Positions 10,371 through 20,158 of a stretch of DNA of 64,000 bases are shown in pieces. The notes under the pieces were generated by a model that did not search any database, had not been told where the DNA came from, and was given only the letters and a program-made list of their open reading frames with translations. The DNA comes from Comamonas sp. lk (GTDB lineage Bacteria; Pseudomonadota; Gammaproteobacteria; Burkholderiales; Burkholderiaceae_C). The translations under genes and the position numbers were made by a program. Positions within the stretch are counted from its first letter, which is position 1; every line of letters starts with the position of its first letter. The DNA lies in the NCBI GenBank assembly GCA_945925985.1, contig CAMELV010000006.1, forward strand, positions 62,001 through 126,000, written 5' to 3'.

Positions 10371-11186
10371 ATGACCATTTCCCCACCGCGTTTACCGGCG
10401 GTCCGTAGCCTGGACCTGCTTCGCCCCCTGCATTGGCTGGCGCTAGCTTGGCGTGACATGGCGCTTTGCGGCTGGGTCAGCTTTGCCCACGGTCTGGTGC
10501 TCGCCCTGTCCGGCATGGGCATTTTGGCGGTGGCACACGACCGGTTTTGGTTGATGGCGGGTGCGCTGTCGGGGTTTTTGGTGGTTGCGCCGGTGTTGGC
10601 CACCAGTTTGTACGCCATGAGCCGGGCACTGGAGCGCGGTGAGCCAGCCAACGCTGCCTTGGTGCTCAAGACCTGGTTAAATTGGCAGAACAGCCACTTC
10701 AACAAGTGGGGCAACGACTACTGGTGCCTGGTGCAGTTTGGTGCCCTGCTGGCGCTGGCGGGGACCGGCTGGGTGGTCACCTCGGCCGCCTTGATCACCT
10801 TGCTGGCACCACTGCCTATCCATACCCCGATCGACTTTATTCGACACGTGGTGTTGGCGCGCCAGGGCTTTTTGTTTGAGTTGTGGCTGGCGGTCGGCGG
10901 TGTGCTGGCGGCGCCGATCTTTGCCTCAACCGTCATTGCCATGCCCTTGCTGCTGGACCGGCGCGTGACGCTGCTCACGGCGGTGCTGACCAGTTGGCGG
11001 GCGGTACTGGTGAACCCGTTGCCCTTGGCACTCTGGGCCGCCTTGATCATGGGCTTTACCCTCTTGGGCCTGGGCGCCATATTGCTGGGGCTGGTTGCCG
11101 TGGTGCCCATGCTGGGACACGCCAGCTGGCATGCTTACCGTGATCTGGTCGATGTCTCTAGCCTGCCACCGAGAGAGCCCGGTTGA
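10371..11186 (+). CDS. DUF2189-like integral membrane protein
   Basis: RSLDLLRPLHWLALAWRDM...GWVSFAHGLVLALSGMGIL pattern; multi-TM. Confidence 0.75.
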   Translation: MTISPPRLPAVRSLDLLRPLHWLALAWRDMALCGWVSFAHGLVLALSGMGILAVAHDRFWLMAGALSGFLVVAPVLATSLYAMSRALERGEPANAALVLKTWLNWQNSHFNKWGNDYWCLVQFGALLALAGTGWVVTSAALITLLAPLPIHTPIDFIRHVVLARQGFLFELWLAVGGVLAAPIFASTVIAMPLLLDRRVTLLTAVLTSWRAVLVNPLPLALWAALIMGFTLLGLGAILLGLVAVVPMLGHASWHAYRDLVDVSSLPPREPG

Positions 11187-11398
11187 TGTGGGGCTATACC
11201 GAGGAGCAGATCACCGGTTTTGGATTGACCTTCGGCGTCGGGGCGTTCATGCTTTATATGCTGTTCATCATTGGTCAGCTGGCATGGGAATCCAAGGCGG
11301 GTAAGTTTGGCACCTTTGTCATTTTTTTAGGCCTGGCCTTTGGCATGACCGGCTTTGTTGCCAAGATGCTGATTCAGTGGGCCATTGGGATCAATTGA
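11183..11398 (+). CDS. DUF2788-like small membrane protein
   Basis: 71-aa, WGYTEEQITGFGLTFGVGAFMLYMLFIIGQLAWESKAGKFGTFVIFLGLAFGMTGFVAKMLIQ; overlaps the upstream stop codon. Confidence 0.7.
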   Translation: MMWGYTEEQITGFGLTFGVGAFMLYMLFIIGQLAWESKAGKFGTFVIFLGLAFGMTGFVAKMLIQWAIGIN

Positions 11399-14063
11399 GT
11401 TTGAGCAGAATGCCGCGTACGCCGTCGCCCGTGGTGCCGATGGCCCCTTCCTCAAAGCCCAGTTCACGGGCCAGCTTGAGCATCCGGTCGTTGTAATCAA
11501 GCACGGTGGCCACCAAGCGCTGTGTGCCCTGGCTGCGCAGGTAGGCGATCATTTTTTGCATCAGCAACAGGCCGAGCCCGCTGCCTTTGAGGTCAGAGCG
11601 GACGATCACGCCAAATTCGGCCTCGATGTTGTCGGGGTCGGTCATGGCGCGCACCACGCCCAGGGTTTGCGCCTGTCCATCCGTGCTGTCGGCCAGAGCC
11701 ACAAAAGCCATTTCGCGCGCGTAGTCAATCTGCACCAAACGCGCCAGCTCGCTGCGCGCCATGCTGCGGCGGCTATAAAACACCCTCATCCGCACGTCTT
11801 CTGGATCAAGCGCTTGCAGAAAGGCCATGTGCTGGGCCTCGTCTTCCGGGCGGATCGGGCGCAGGCAGAGGGAGCGTCCCTGCCAAAGGAGCTGCTCTTC
11901 AAGCTGTGCCGGGTAAGGTCGAATGGCGAAATGATCGGCGCCTGCCGGCCCGGCCGCGCTGACCCGGATGCGTGCATCCAGAGCAATCGCGCCTTCGAAA
12001 TTGACGATCAGCGGGTTGATGTCAAGCTCAGCAATTTCCGGGATCTCGGCCAGCAGCTGCGACACCGCCATCAACACGCCGTGCAAGGCGTCAGCGTCAA
12101 TGGCCGGGGTATCCCGCCAACCCGCCAACAGGCGGGCCACCCGGGTGCGCGCCACCAGCGCCCGGGCCAGCGGCACGTTCAGCGGCGGCAGGGCTACAGC
12201 CCGGTCGGCCATGAGCTCGACCGCGGTGCCGCCCTGTCCGAACAGGATGACCGGCCCAAACACCGGGTCAATGGCGCTGCCCACGATCAGCTCTTGGGCA
12301 TGGCGGCGGCGCACCATGCTCTGCACTGTGAACCCCTGAACCCGTGCCAGTGGCAGTTGCTGTTGCACCCGCGCCAGCATGGCCTGCGCAGCGTGGCGCA
12401 GGGCGGGCTCATCCGCCAGGTTCAGGGCGACACCACCGACGTCGGACTTGTGCGAAATGTCATCGGACAAAATCTTTAGCACCACCGGAAAGCCCAAGGC
12501 CGTGGCGGCCAGCGCGGCGGCGTCAGCGGTGGGCGCCACCCGCTGTGTGGCCACCACCGGGATGCCACAGGCTTGCAACACTGCTTTCGCTTCGGGCTCG
12601 CTCAAAAGGGTGCGACCGGCCGCTAGCGCGGCTTGCACAATGTGCCGGATGCTGGCGCTGTCCGGGCGCTGCTTGGCCAGCATGGCGGGCGGCGCTTGCG
12701 ACAACTCGCTCTGGTTGTGGCGGTAGCGCAGCAGCATAGAGAAGGCGCGCACCGCCTGCTCGGGGGTGTCGTAGCCGGCAACGCCGGCGTCCTGAAAGAC
12801 TTTGCGCGCTTGGGCCACCGCAGCATCACCCAGCCAGCAGCTCATCAGCCGCGGTGCCACGTGGGGGTCGTGCTGCGCCAGTGGCAGCAGGGCCTGTGCA
12901 ATCTCGGCGCTTGGCACGATCGCGGTGGGGGCGTGGATGAACAGCAGCGCACCGGTGTCGGGGTCGTTATTGAGGACGGCCAGGGCCTGCTGGTAGCGGG
13001 CTACCGGGGCGTCACCAATGATGTCCACCGGGTTGCTGTGCGACCAGTTGGCGGGCAGCACGGCATCGAGCTTGAGCCGCGTCGCCTCGCTCAAGATGGC
13101 TAGCGGCACGCCGGCAAAGGCTGCAGCGTCGGCCGCCATGACGCCGGCGCCACCGCCATTGGTCAGGATGGTCAGGCTGTCACTGGTGTTGGTCCGAAAG
13201 CGCGATAGGGTGGTTGCCGCCAGAAACAGCTCTTGCAGTGTGTTGACGCGCAGCATGCCAGCCCGCGCAATGGCTGCATCAAACACCAGGTCTGAACCCG
13301 CCATCGCCCCGGTGTGCGAGGCCGCCGCCAGCTGCCCCAGTGGCGAGCGGCCCGCCTTGACGACGATGACCGGCTTGTTGCGTGCGGCGGCGCGGGCCGC
13401 CGACATGAATTTGCGTGGCGACTCGATGGACTCGGCATAAAGCAGGATGGCGCGGGTTTTTGGGTCGGTGGCCAGGAAGTCCAGCATGTCGCCAAAATCG
13501 ACGTCGGCATGCTCACCCAGCGACACAAAATGCGAGAAGCCGATGGCCTGGCCCCGTGCCCAGTCCAGCATGGCCGTGACCAGCGCGCCCGACTGCGACA
13601 CAAAGGCCAGCTCCCCCGGTTGTGCATTGACGTGGGCAAAGCTGGCGTTCAGGCCCTTGTGCGGCGCCAGCAAACCGATGCAGTTTGGCCCGATGATGCG
13701 CAGCAGGTGCGGCCGTGCTGCATCGAGCATCGCCTGTTTTTGCTGCTCATCCATGCCGGCGGTCATGACCACGGCAGCGCGGGTGCCCAGCCGGGCCAGG
13801 TCATCGATCAGCCCTGCTACTGTGGCTGGCGGGGTGCAGATCACAGCCAGCTCTGGCACCGTGGGCAAATCGGCCGCCCGTGTGTAGGCCACTTGCTCCC
13901 CCAGTGCGCCAGGACGCGAGTTGACGGCGTACAGCGTGCCGGCGTAAGCACCCCCACTCAGGTTGCGCCAGACCGTGGCGCCGACGCTGCCGGGGCGCTT
14001 CGAAGCACCAAACACCGCGATAGAGCTGGGCTCAAACAGCGCGTCAAGGTTGCGAATGCTCAT
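11391..14063 (-). CDS. Bifunctional acyl-CoA synthetase (ADP-forming)-like / GNAT protein N-acetyltransferase (Pat-type)
   Basis: N-terminal CoA-binding MSIRNLDALFEPSSIAVFGASKRPGSVG, ATP-grasp region and C-terminal GNAT EAEFGVIVRSDLKGSGLGLLLMQKMI. Confidence 0.9.
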   Translation of the reverse strand: MSIRNLDALFEPSSIAVFGASKRPGSVGATVWRNLSGGAYAGTLYAVNSRPGALGEQVAYTRAADLPTVPELAVICTPPATVAGLIDDLARLGTRAAVVMTAGMDEQQKQAMLDAARPHLLRIIGPNCIGLLAPHKGLNASFAHVNAQPGELAFVSQSGALVTAMLDWARGQAIGFSHFVSLGEHADVDFGDMLDFLATDPKTRAILLYAESIESPRKFMSAARAAARNKPVIVVKAGRSPLGQLAAASHTGAMAGSDLVFDAAIARAGMLRVNTLQELFLAATTLSRFRTNTSDSLTILTNGGGAGVMAADAAAFAGVPLAILSEATRLKLDAVLPANWSHSNPVDIIGDAPVARYQQALAVLNNDPDTGALLFIHAPTAIVPSAEIAQALLPLAQHDPHVAPRLMSCWLGDAAVAQARKVFQDAGVAGYDTPEQAVRAFSMLLRYRHNQSELSQAPPAMLAKQRPDSASIRHIVQAALAAGRTLLSEPEAKAVLQACGIPVVATQRVAPTADAAALAATALGFPVVLKILSDDISHKSDVGGVALNLADEPALRHAAQAMLARVQQQLPLARVQGFTVQSMVRRRHAQELIVGSAIDPVFGPVILFGQGGTAVELMADRAVALPPLNVPLARALVARTRVARLLAGWRDTPAIDADALHGVLMAVSQLLAEIPEIAELDINPLIVNFEGAIALDARIRVSAAGPAGADHFAIRPYPAQLEEQLLWQGRSLCLRPIRPEDEAQHMAFLQALDPEDVRMRVFYSRRSMARSELARLVQIDYAREMAFVALADSTDGQAQTLGVVRAMTDPDNIEAEFGVIVRSDLKGSGLGLLLMQKMIAYLRSQGTQRLVATVLDYNDRMLKLARELGFEEGAIGTTGDGVRGILLKLN

Positions 14064-14065
14064 GG

Positions 14066-14644
14066 CTAAACCAGCGGGCGGACACCGATCAGCAGACCAT
14101 GCAACCACAGGGTAAAGCCAATCCAGGCCGCCACGCCAATCGCCACCGTGACACCTGTCGCGCCCGTGGTGCCCTCAGGATAGCGAATGTGCTGCTGGCG
14201 GTCGCGTTGCCGGGCGGCCCGGAAAGCCAGTGCGGCCCAGACCAGGGAGGCGCCGAACAGCAGCACATGTGCTGCCGTGCCGTTGGCCAGCAGGTGTGCC
14301 AGCGCCCAGAACTTCGCCCCCAGCACCATGGGATGGCGCAGACGGGCCTTGATTCGGTTGCCTGGGACGTAAGCGGCGGCCAGCAGCACGAAGGACGCGA
14401 GCATCAGCACAGACGCCAGGTGCCGCATGCCAGTAGGTGGGTTCCAAAGCTGCACCGGTTGTTGCCGCGCCTGCCCAAAACCCCAGATCAGCAAGGCCAA
14501 CCCGGCCAGAGAAACCAGGCTGTAAAGCCCTTTCCAGGCCGCTGTGCCAAGCCGCTCCCGGGTTCGGTTGCGCCAGTCCTCGGCAAAAATGCGCACGGAA
14601 TGCACACCCAGAAACACCACAAGGCCAAGCAGTAAATAATACAT
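14066..14644 (-). CDS. NnrU family membrane protein
   Basis: LLLGLVVFLGVHSVRIFAEDWRNRTRERLG...PTGMRHLASVLMLASFVLLAAAYVPGNRIKARLRHPMVLGAKFWALAHLLANG. Confidence 0.85.
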   Translation of the reverse strand: MYYLLLGLVVFLGVHSVRIFAEDWRNRTRERLGTAAWKGLYSLVSLAGLALLIWGFGQARQQPVQLWNPPTGMRHLASVLMLASFVLLAAAYVPGNRIKARLRHPMVLGAKFWALAHLLANGTAAHVLLFGASLVWAALAFRAARQRDRQQHIRYPEGTTGATGVTVAIGVAAWIGFTLWLHGLLIGVRPLV

Positions 14645-14671
14645 ACAGACAACCCCTTTTTAGTTTGGCGT

Positions 14672-16237
14672 TCAGGCGCCCAAAACACGGTTCTTCCCCG
14701 CCCGTTTGGCCAGGTACATGGCCTGGTCGGCACGCCGGATCGCCTCGCTGCCGCTTTCTTCCTCGCCCAGCTGAGCCACGCCGGCGCTGAAGGTGATCAA
14801 GATCTTTTCACTGCCGGCCATGAAGAACCGCTTGGTCAGTTCGCGTTGCAGCCGGGTCATGGCCTCGATGCCATCGTCAAGCGTGGTGTCGGGCAGCAGC
14901 AGCACGAATTCCTCGCCGCCGTAGCGCGCCAGAGCGTCCTGCGGGCGCATAACCTCGCGGGCCACATTGGCCAAGTGGGTCAGCGCCGAGTCCCCCGAAG
15001 CATGTCCCGGCCGGTCGTTCAGCGATTTAAAGTTGTCAATGTCGAGCATGCCCATGCACAGCGGCAGTCCTTTTCGGCGCACATTCGACACCTCCCGCTC
15101 CAAGGCCTCATCCAGCCCCTTGCGGTTCAGGGCGCCGGTGAGCGGGTCGTGCCGGGCTTGGGCACTGATGCGGTCGAGTTGTTGGTGCAGTTTGGAAAGC
15201 TCGATCTCAGAGGCCGCCACCCGCTCTTGCATGTTGCGCAGTTGATCGCGTGCCGACAGGCTGTCGCTGGCTATGGTTCGGGTGGTGCCAACAATCTCCT
15301 TCAAGACTGGCGTGATTTCGGCGAAGGATTTAGCCTGCTCAATCAGGCGTGCAGTTTCTTCCAGCTTGCCGTGATAGGCGCTGGTGGACTCGGTCATGTG
15401 CGACAAGCGCTCGATAAACATGGCCAGCATGTGTCGCATTTCAGTCTGCGCACCCAGCAGCCGTTCCTTGGCTTCAGACTGCTTGAGGATCACATCTTTG
15501 AGCCGGCGCTCCACATCATCCAGCCGGCGCAGCGTCAGCGGCGGCATGGCCGCCGTCATCAGGGCGTCAGTCTGACCTTTGAGCCAACGGTCATCCACGC
15601 ACAGCGCACCGATGTTCTGGATGATCAGTTGCAACAGCTTGAGCAGGGTGGACTTGACCTCAAGCTGCTCCTCCGCAGCAAATGAGACCCGGTGGCTGAA
15701 GTTGGCCAGCATCAGTTTCACGGCGCCGACGTCGGCCTCAGCAGCCGGGCGACGCATGGCCGCCAGCAGGGTCTGGGTCTGCTCACCAAAGCGCTCGTCC
15801 TCGTCGCCCAGGGCAGGCAGCATGAACTCGATCATGCGGGCGATCTGGCCAAGAAACTCTGCAGTGAGCGCGGGTGCACTCTGCGCTGGGACCAGGGTAA
15901 CTGAGCCGGGGACTAGCGTGGCGCCAGCGCCATGGGGTGGCGCTGCTGGGGTGAAGCCACCATAAGCCACCAGGGCGTTTTTGACCCCTGACCAGCTGAG
16001 TTGCCCGATGGCGGATTCGAACAGCGCACGCTGCTTCAGCTGGCCGGGGGTTTTGGCCGGCAGGGCCCGTGCGATGTCGCGCAGACGCTCCATCGGGAAA
16101 GGGGGGTCATTGGGGGCGCCGGCAATCTCGTTGTAAATCGCCTGGTAATTGGCCGGGGTGGGCAGCATTTTGCGCGCCGAGATCTGTTTTAAGGCATCGC
16201 GCGCAATTTCAAAAGGCTTACGGTCACTCGTGGTCAT
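14672..16237 (-). CDS. GGDEF-domain diguanylate cyclase
   Basis: RYGGEEFVLLLPD active site; RPQD five residues upstream fits an inhibitory I-site; coiled-coil N-terminal region. Confidence 0.9.
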   Translation of the reverse strand: MTTSDRKPFEIARDALKQISARKMLPTPANYQAIYNEIAGAPNDPPFPMERLRDIARALPAKTPGQLKQRALFESAIGQLSWSGVKNALVAYGGFTPAAPPHGAGATLVPGSVTLVPAQSAPALTAEFLGQIARMIEFMLPALGDEDERFGEQTQTLLAAMRRPAAEADVGAVKLMLANFSHRVSFAAEEQLEVKSTLLKLLQLIIQNIGALCVDDRWLKGQTDALMTAAMPPLTLRRLDDVERRLKDVILKQSEAKERLLGAQTEMRHMLAMFIERLSHMTESTSAYHGKLEETARLIEQAKSFAEITPVLKEIVGTTRTIASDSLSARDQLRNMQERVAASEIELSKLHQQLDRISAQARHDPLTGALNRKGLDEALEREVSNVRRKGLPLCMGMLDIDNFKSLNDRPGHASGDSALTHLANVAREVMRPQDALARYGGEEFVLLLPDTTLDDGIEAMTRLQRELTKRFFMAGSEKILITFSAGVAQLGEEESGSEAIRRADQAMYLAKRAGKNRVLGA

Positions 16238-16243
16238 TAGTAG

Positions 16244-16260
16244 GCTATCAAATTTGTAGC
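16244..16260. repeat. Short near-palindrome GCTATCAAATTTGTAGC
   Basis: Imperfect palindrome immediately upstream of the GGDEF gene start; a related GCTAT-N7-ATAGC occurs at 9834-9850. Confidence 0.35.
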
Positions 16261-16421
16261 ACAAAAGGTCCGCTGGTAAAGGGCTGGCGACCAAAACCTT
16301 GCCCAACTACAGCGCTGTTAAAGCTTCAGTAAAGGGTTGCACGGCGGGAGCGGCTTCAGGCGCATCCGCAGCCGACGCTGTGCCATGATACCAAGCGAGG
16401 TCGGACGCGAAGCGGCTTGAC

Positions 16422-16844
16422 CTAAGCACCGGGGCTTTGTGACAGCGCTTGTGCCCAAAGGGCCTTAGCCTGTGGATAGATCAGGCGCTCTTCCAGCGCG
16501 ATATGGTCGCGCATCAATGCCGTAAACACGTCGACATAGCTTTGAACCGAGATCCAGTTTTCTTCGATCCAGCCGTGGTCCTGTTGCAAGGTCCGCACGG
16601 CGGTGGCCAGCTCGACGTTGCCACTGGCCAACAAGGCGGGGAATACGTCGCGCTCTTCTTGCGCGTGATGTTGGCGCGAGGTGCTGGAGAAGAAAGCTTC
16701 GATGGCGTGTGCTTCGCGCCGGGCATGGTCGTCAATGCCGTGGTCTTCAATGTGTTTGACCAGGGTGCCCAGCGCGTCAATGTGCTGCGCGATGTCAAGG
16801 TGGCACGCGTCCAGCGCTTCAAAATGCCCAGCGTCGTTGGCCAT
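16422..16844 (-). CDS. Hemerythrin domain-containing protein
   Basis: HIDALGTLVKHIEDHGIDDHARREAHAIEAFFSSTSRQHHAQEERDVFP...LQQDHGWIEENW...DHIALEERLIYP. Confidence 0.8.
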   Translation of the reverse strand: MANDAGHFEALDACHLDIAQHIDALGTLVKHIEDHGIDDHARREAHAIEAFFSSTSRQHHAQEERDVFPALLASGNVELATAVRTLQQDHGWIEENWISVQSYVDVFTALMRDHIALEERLIYPQAKALWAQALSQSPGA

Positions 16845-16898
16845 GGTCAGATCCTTGAAAAATTCAAGTTCATTATGAACAGCACCCTTCGGTGTCGC

Positions 16899-16912
16899 TT
16901 GATTTATATCAA
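16899..16912. promoter_or_regulatory. Perfect FNR/ANR box TTGAT-TTAT-ATCAA
   Basis: Exact consensus match about 55 bp upstream of the hemerythrin start (16844). Confidence 0.75.
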
Positions 16913-16964
16913 TGGTATGTGCCGGGATGTGCTTGCCGCAGGCGCCCTCTGGCCGCAGCAGCGC

Positions 16965-18689
16965 CTAGCGCAGGCCAGGGTCGACGCGCAAAATGCGGAT
17001 GTCTTCGGGCGGCTCCGTGCCCCGGGCCAACTGCAGCATGCGCGGCAGCAGGCCGGTCTTGTCGACCACCCAGCGGCCTTGCGCCACGGGCTCCACCTGT
17101 CCCGGCAAAAGGTCCACTTGCGCCAGTTGTGTCGCGCGGATGACCAGGTAGTAGGGCTGCCCCGCCGCAGGCAAGCCCTGCCGGTCACGCACGGAGACGG
17201 TGGGCGCCGGGTTGTAAAGCCCCAGCTCCCGGGCCACCAGGTCCATCTGCCAAACATAAATGTCACCGGGGGGCTGCGTGACCAGCACCCGGTTGGCGTT
17301 GTGGGCAAGCCCGACCGACAGGTAGGTCAGGGTCATCACGACCGTGATAAAGCTGTACAGCAAAGTGACGCTGAATACCGGCAGCAGCAGCAAAGCCCGG
17401 GCCCGCCAGGGCGCACGCAACAGCCTGCCCAGCGCCAGCCCGGTCAGCAGCAGCAGCAGCACCATGCCGGTCACCATCGGTTGGCCCACGTAAAGGGCCA
17501 GGGCCAAGGCCAGTACCGCTGTCAGTGCCGCCGTGCCAAGCTGGGCCAATTCCAGCCCGCGCCGGCCGTCGGGCTGGGCCAGCACCGTGGCCAGATACTG
17601 GCCGCACAGGATGGCCGCAAACGGGAACACGATCACGGTGTAGTAATCCAGCTGGAAGCTGGTCAAGCTGAACAAGCCAAAGGTCACGACAAAGGAAGCG
17701 CCCAGGGTCACCTGCTGGCCCCGCGCGCGCGCACCACTGCTGCGCCAGCCGCGCCAGGCCTGCCCCACGGCGGCAACAGCGACCGCTACCCAGGGCAGAA
17801 ATGCCCACAGGAACACATGCAGAAAGAAGGCCGGGTTGCCGTCTGTGTTGCGGATCGGCCCGGTGTTGAAAAACCGGCCGAATTGGCTGTCCCACACAAA
17901 AAAACGGACTCCCGAGACGCCGGTGCGGCCAAACACCAGTTTGTCGGGCTGGGCATCAAACTGCAGGTACAGGGTCAGTAGCTCGGGCGCGGTGAACAGC
18001 AGGGTCAGCGCCAGCGCCAACCACCAGCGCCTCTGCCACAGCACGCACCAGCGGCCCCGGTACAGCCACAGCGCCACTAGGCCGCTGCTGATGGTGATCA
18101 GGGTGAAGATGCCCTTGGTCATCACCGCCGTGGCACTGAACAAGGCACCCAACAGCAGATACTTAAGCTTGGGGTTGGTGTCGAGGCGCAACCAGTAGTA
18201 GCAGGCGCCCATGATGCTGCCCGTGAGGTAGGTCTCGGCACGCACGTCGGTCGAGGTCAGCATCACCTGGAACGCCGACACAAACACCAGCACCGCCAGC
18301 CACGCGGCCTCACGCCCGTAAAACAAGCGGGCGATGCGGTAGGTGTAGTAGGCCCCGAGCAGGTGGAACAGGAAGCCCGGCAGGTTGTAGCTGATGGCGT
18401 TGACCCCGCCCAGCTTGAAAAACAGTGCCGTGACCCAGAACGGAAAATGCGGTTTGTCCAGCCAGTCCTGCCCGTCCAGCACCAGATTGACCCAGTCGCC
18501 GTGGCGAACCATGTGCTGCGACAGCGCGGCGTAGGTGACGGAGTCCCCGGCGTTGATGATGGGTGTGACCAGGCCGATGGCGTTGACCAATAGCGACAGG
18601 AGGACCAGCCAGCGTATGAGGGGGAGGGTATTCAAGGTGTGAAGGGCACGGGCCTCAGCGGCTGCCGTACCCGCAAGGATAATCGGCAA
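16965..18689 (-). CDS. ArnT/PMT-like membrane glycosyltransferase
   Basis: GDSVTYAALSQHMVRHGDWVNLVLDGQDWLDKPHFPFWVTALFFKLGG motif of GT83/ArnT-type enzymes; multi-TM. Confidence 0.85.
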   Translation of the reverse strand: MPIILAGTAAAEARALHTLNTLPLIRWLVLLSLLVNAIGLVTPIINAGDSVTYAALSQHMVRHGDWVNLVLDGQDWLDKPHFPFWVTALFFKLGGVNAISYNLPGFLFHLLGAYYTYRIARLFYGREAAWLAVLVFVSAFQVMLTSTDVRAETYLTGSIMGACYYWLRLDTNPKLKYLLLGALFSATAVMTKGIFTLITISSGLVALWLYRGRWCVLWQRRWWLALALTLLFTAPELLTLYLQFDAQPDKLVFGRTGVSGVRFFVWDSQFGRFFNTGPIRNTDGNPAFFLHVFLWAFLPWVAVAVAAVGQAWRGWRSSGARARGQQVTLGASFVVTFGLFSLTSFQLDYYTVIVFPFAAILCGQYLATVLAQPDGRRGLELAQLGTAALTAVLALALALYVGQPMVTGMVLLLLLTGLALGRLLRAPWRARALLLLPVFSVTLLYSFITVVMTLTYLSVGLAHNANRVLVTQPPGDIYVWQMDLVARELGLYNPAPTVSVRDRQGLPAAGQPYYLVIRATQLAQVDLLPGQVEPVAQGRWVVDKTGLLPRMLQLARGTEPPEDIRILRVDPGLR

Positions 18690-18710
18690 TCTTAGCCGTG
18701 CTTGCCCAGC

Positions 18711-19079
18711 CTATCGCGACAGCGCCTTTGCCTGCAACACGAACATTTTTTGTAAGGGAACGCGCTTGGGTAGGCCGTTGTCCTGGATCAGGATATCGGC
18801 CATGTATTTTTGCCAGCGCTGCCAGGCCGGGTGTTGCGGCAGATGGTCCATGGTGTGGTCTTTGCGGCGAACCATGATCGCCAACAGCAGCAGTGACTGA
18901 GGCTCGAGATGAATCTCGTAGTGCAGGACGCCGGCATCCAGCAGGGCCTGGCGCATGTCTGGCCAGAGTGCTTCATGCCGACGGTGGTATTCGGACGCGT
19001 ACCCTTCACGCAGTTGCAGGCAGAAAGTCACCGACTCACTGTCTGGCAATGGCCCTGGGGTTGGTACGTTACCGCTCAC
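18711..19079 (-). CDS. L-rhamnose mutarotase family protein
   Basis: VTFCLQLREGYASEYHRRHEALWPDMRQALLDAGVLHYEIHL...HPAWQRWQKYMADIL. Confidence 0.85.
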   Translation of the reverse strand: MSGNVPTPGPLPDSESVTFCLQLREGYASEYHRRHEALWPDMRQALLDAGVLHYEIHLEPQSLLLLAIMVRRKDHTMDHLPQHPAWQRWQKYMADILIQDNGLPKRVPLQKMFVLQAKALSR

Positions 19080-20158
19080 GGCGAAGCACCAGGCGTGGTG
19101 GTGGGTTGAATTACCGCCACGGCATTGCCGCCGTTTTTGGAAGATGCCGCCAGAGCAGCAATGACCGAAACAGTGGCCGCGCCGACGGCGCCTGGGGCCA
19201 GATTGCTGCCGTGGCCCTGAGCCAAATCGACCACGGCATGAATTGGCCCCTCACAGTGGTAATTCCATTGCCCCGGTGAAATGTTCAGAGGCAGCCTATT
19301 TTCGCCGTCATGACGGCTCAAAGATACACGGTCGCGGTCAAGCTCTACTTCCATCACACCCTCGTTGCCGGTGATGAACAGCCTGAGCAGGGCGCGCTGG
19401 CCTTCGGGCAAGGCAGCCGCACCGCTGAGCGACAACACCGAGCCATTGGCACACAGCACGCTGGCAGCATTGCATAAGTCGTTGCCATCCACGTTGAAGT
19501 TGTGCGCGCTGACCGACAGCGCATTCAGGCCCGTCAACCACAAGGTCAAAGCCACAGAGTGCGACAGCTGACCGTACGCGAAGCCGCCCCCATTCGCAGG
19601 GTCTTGCCAGGTGTCGCGGGCCGGGCGGAAAAACATGCTGCTCCATCGGGCCAACCCGACGCTGCCCTCAAACACGGCCCGAGTTGCAGACACAAAACTG
19701 CAGCTGACATGCTCAATACGCCCTACAGCGCCATCTATCAGTGCTTGGCGGACCTGAGCTAGGCCGGGAAGGTAGTGGTAACCGTTTGCCAATACCAGTG
19801 AGAGCCCAGCGCGTTGGGCTTGCGCTACCAGAGCCCAGGCTTGCGCGGGGTCCAGGGTCATGGGCTTTTCGCACAGCACATGAGCACCGCCAGCCAGTGC
19901 CGCCTGGCAATGTTCGAAATGCTTGTTGTGGGGGGACGCCACCACCACAACGTCTGGCTTTCGTGCAAGAACGTCATGGTAATTTTCCGAGCCAAATTCA
20001 AAGCCAAAATGGTCGCGAACCCGTTGCAGTTCGGCGGCACCCAGCCGACACACGCCGTCAAGTACCACGTCAGAGCGCGAAGCCAGTGTTGGGATGTGCG
20101 ATTGGGCGGCATACCATCCGGCGCCAATCACTGTGGCCTTAATACGGGGCGTCGTCAT
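19076..20158 (-). CDS. Gfo/Idh/MocA family oxidoreductase
   Basis: IKATVIGAGWYAAQSHIPTLASR, VVVASPHNKHFEHCQAALAGGAHVLCEKPMTLD. Confidence 0.92.
   Translation of the reverse strand: MTTPRIKATVIGAGWYAAQSHIPTLASRSDVVLDGVCRLGAAELQRVRDHFGFEFGSENYHDVLARKPDVVVVASPHNKHFEHCQAALAGGAHVLCEKPMTLDPAQAWALVAQAQRAGLSLVLANGYHYLPGLAQVRQALIDGAVGRIEHVSCSFVSATRAVFEGSVGLARWSSMFFRPARDTWQDPANGGGFAYGQLSHSVALTLWLTGLNALSVSAHNFNVDGNDLCNAASVLCANGSVLSLSGAAALPEGQRALLRLFITGNEGVMEVELDRDRVSLSRHDGENRLPLNISPGQWNYHCEGPIHAVVDLAQGHGSNLAPGAVGAATVSVIAALAASSKNGGNAVAVIQPTTTPGASP

Noticed and set aside
11385-12479. 364-aa plus-strand ORF antisense to the Pat-type gene
   Set aside because: Low-complexity His/Gln/Arg composition, lies fully inside a well-supported gene on the other strand
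16449-17981. 510-aa plus-strand ORF spanning the hemerythrin and the ArnT-like glycosyltransferase
   Set aside because: Antisense to two well-supported genes; Gln/His-rich shadow translation
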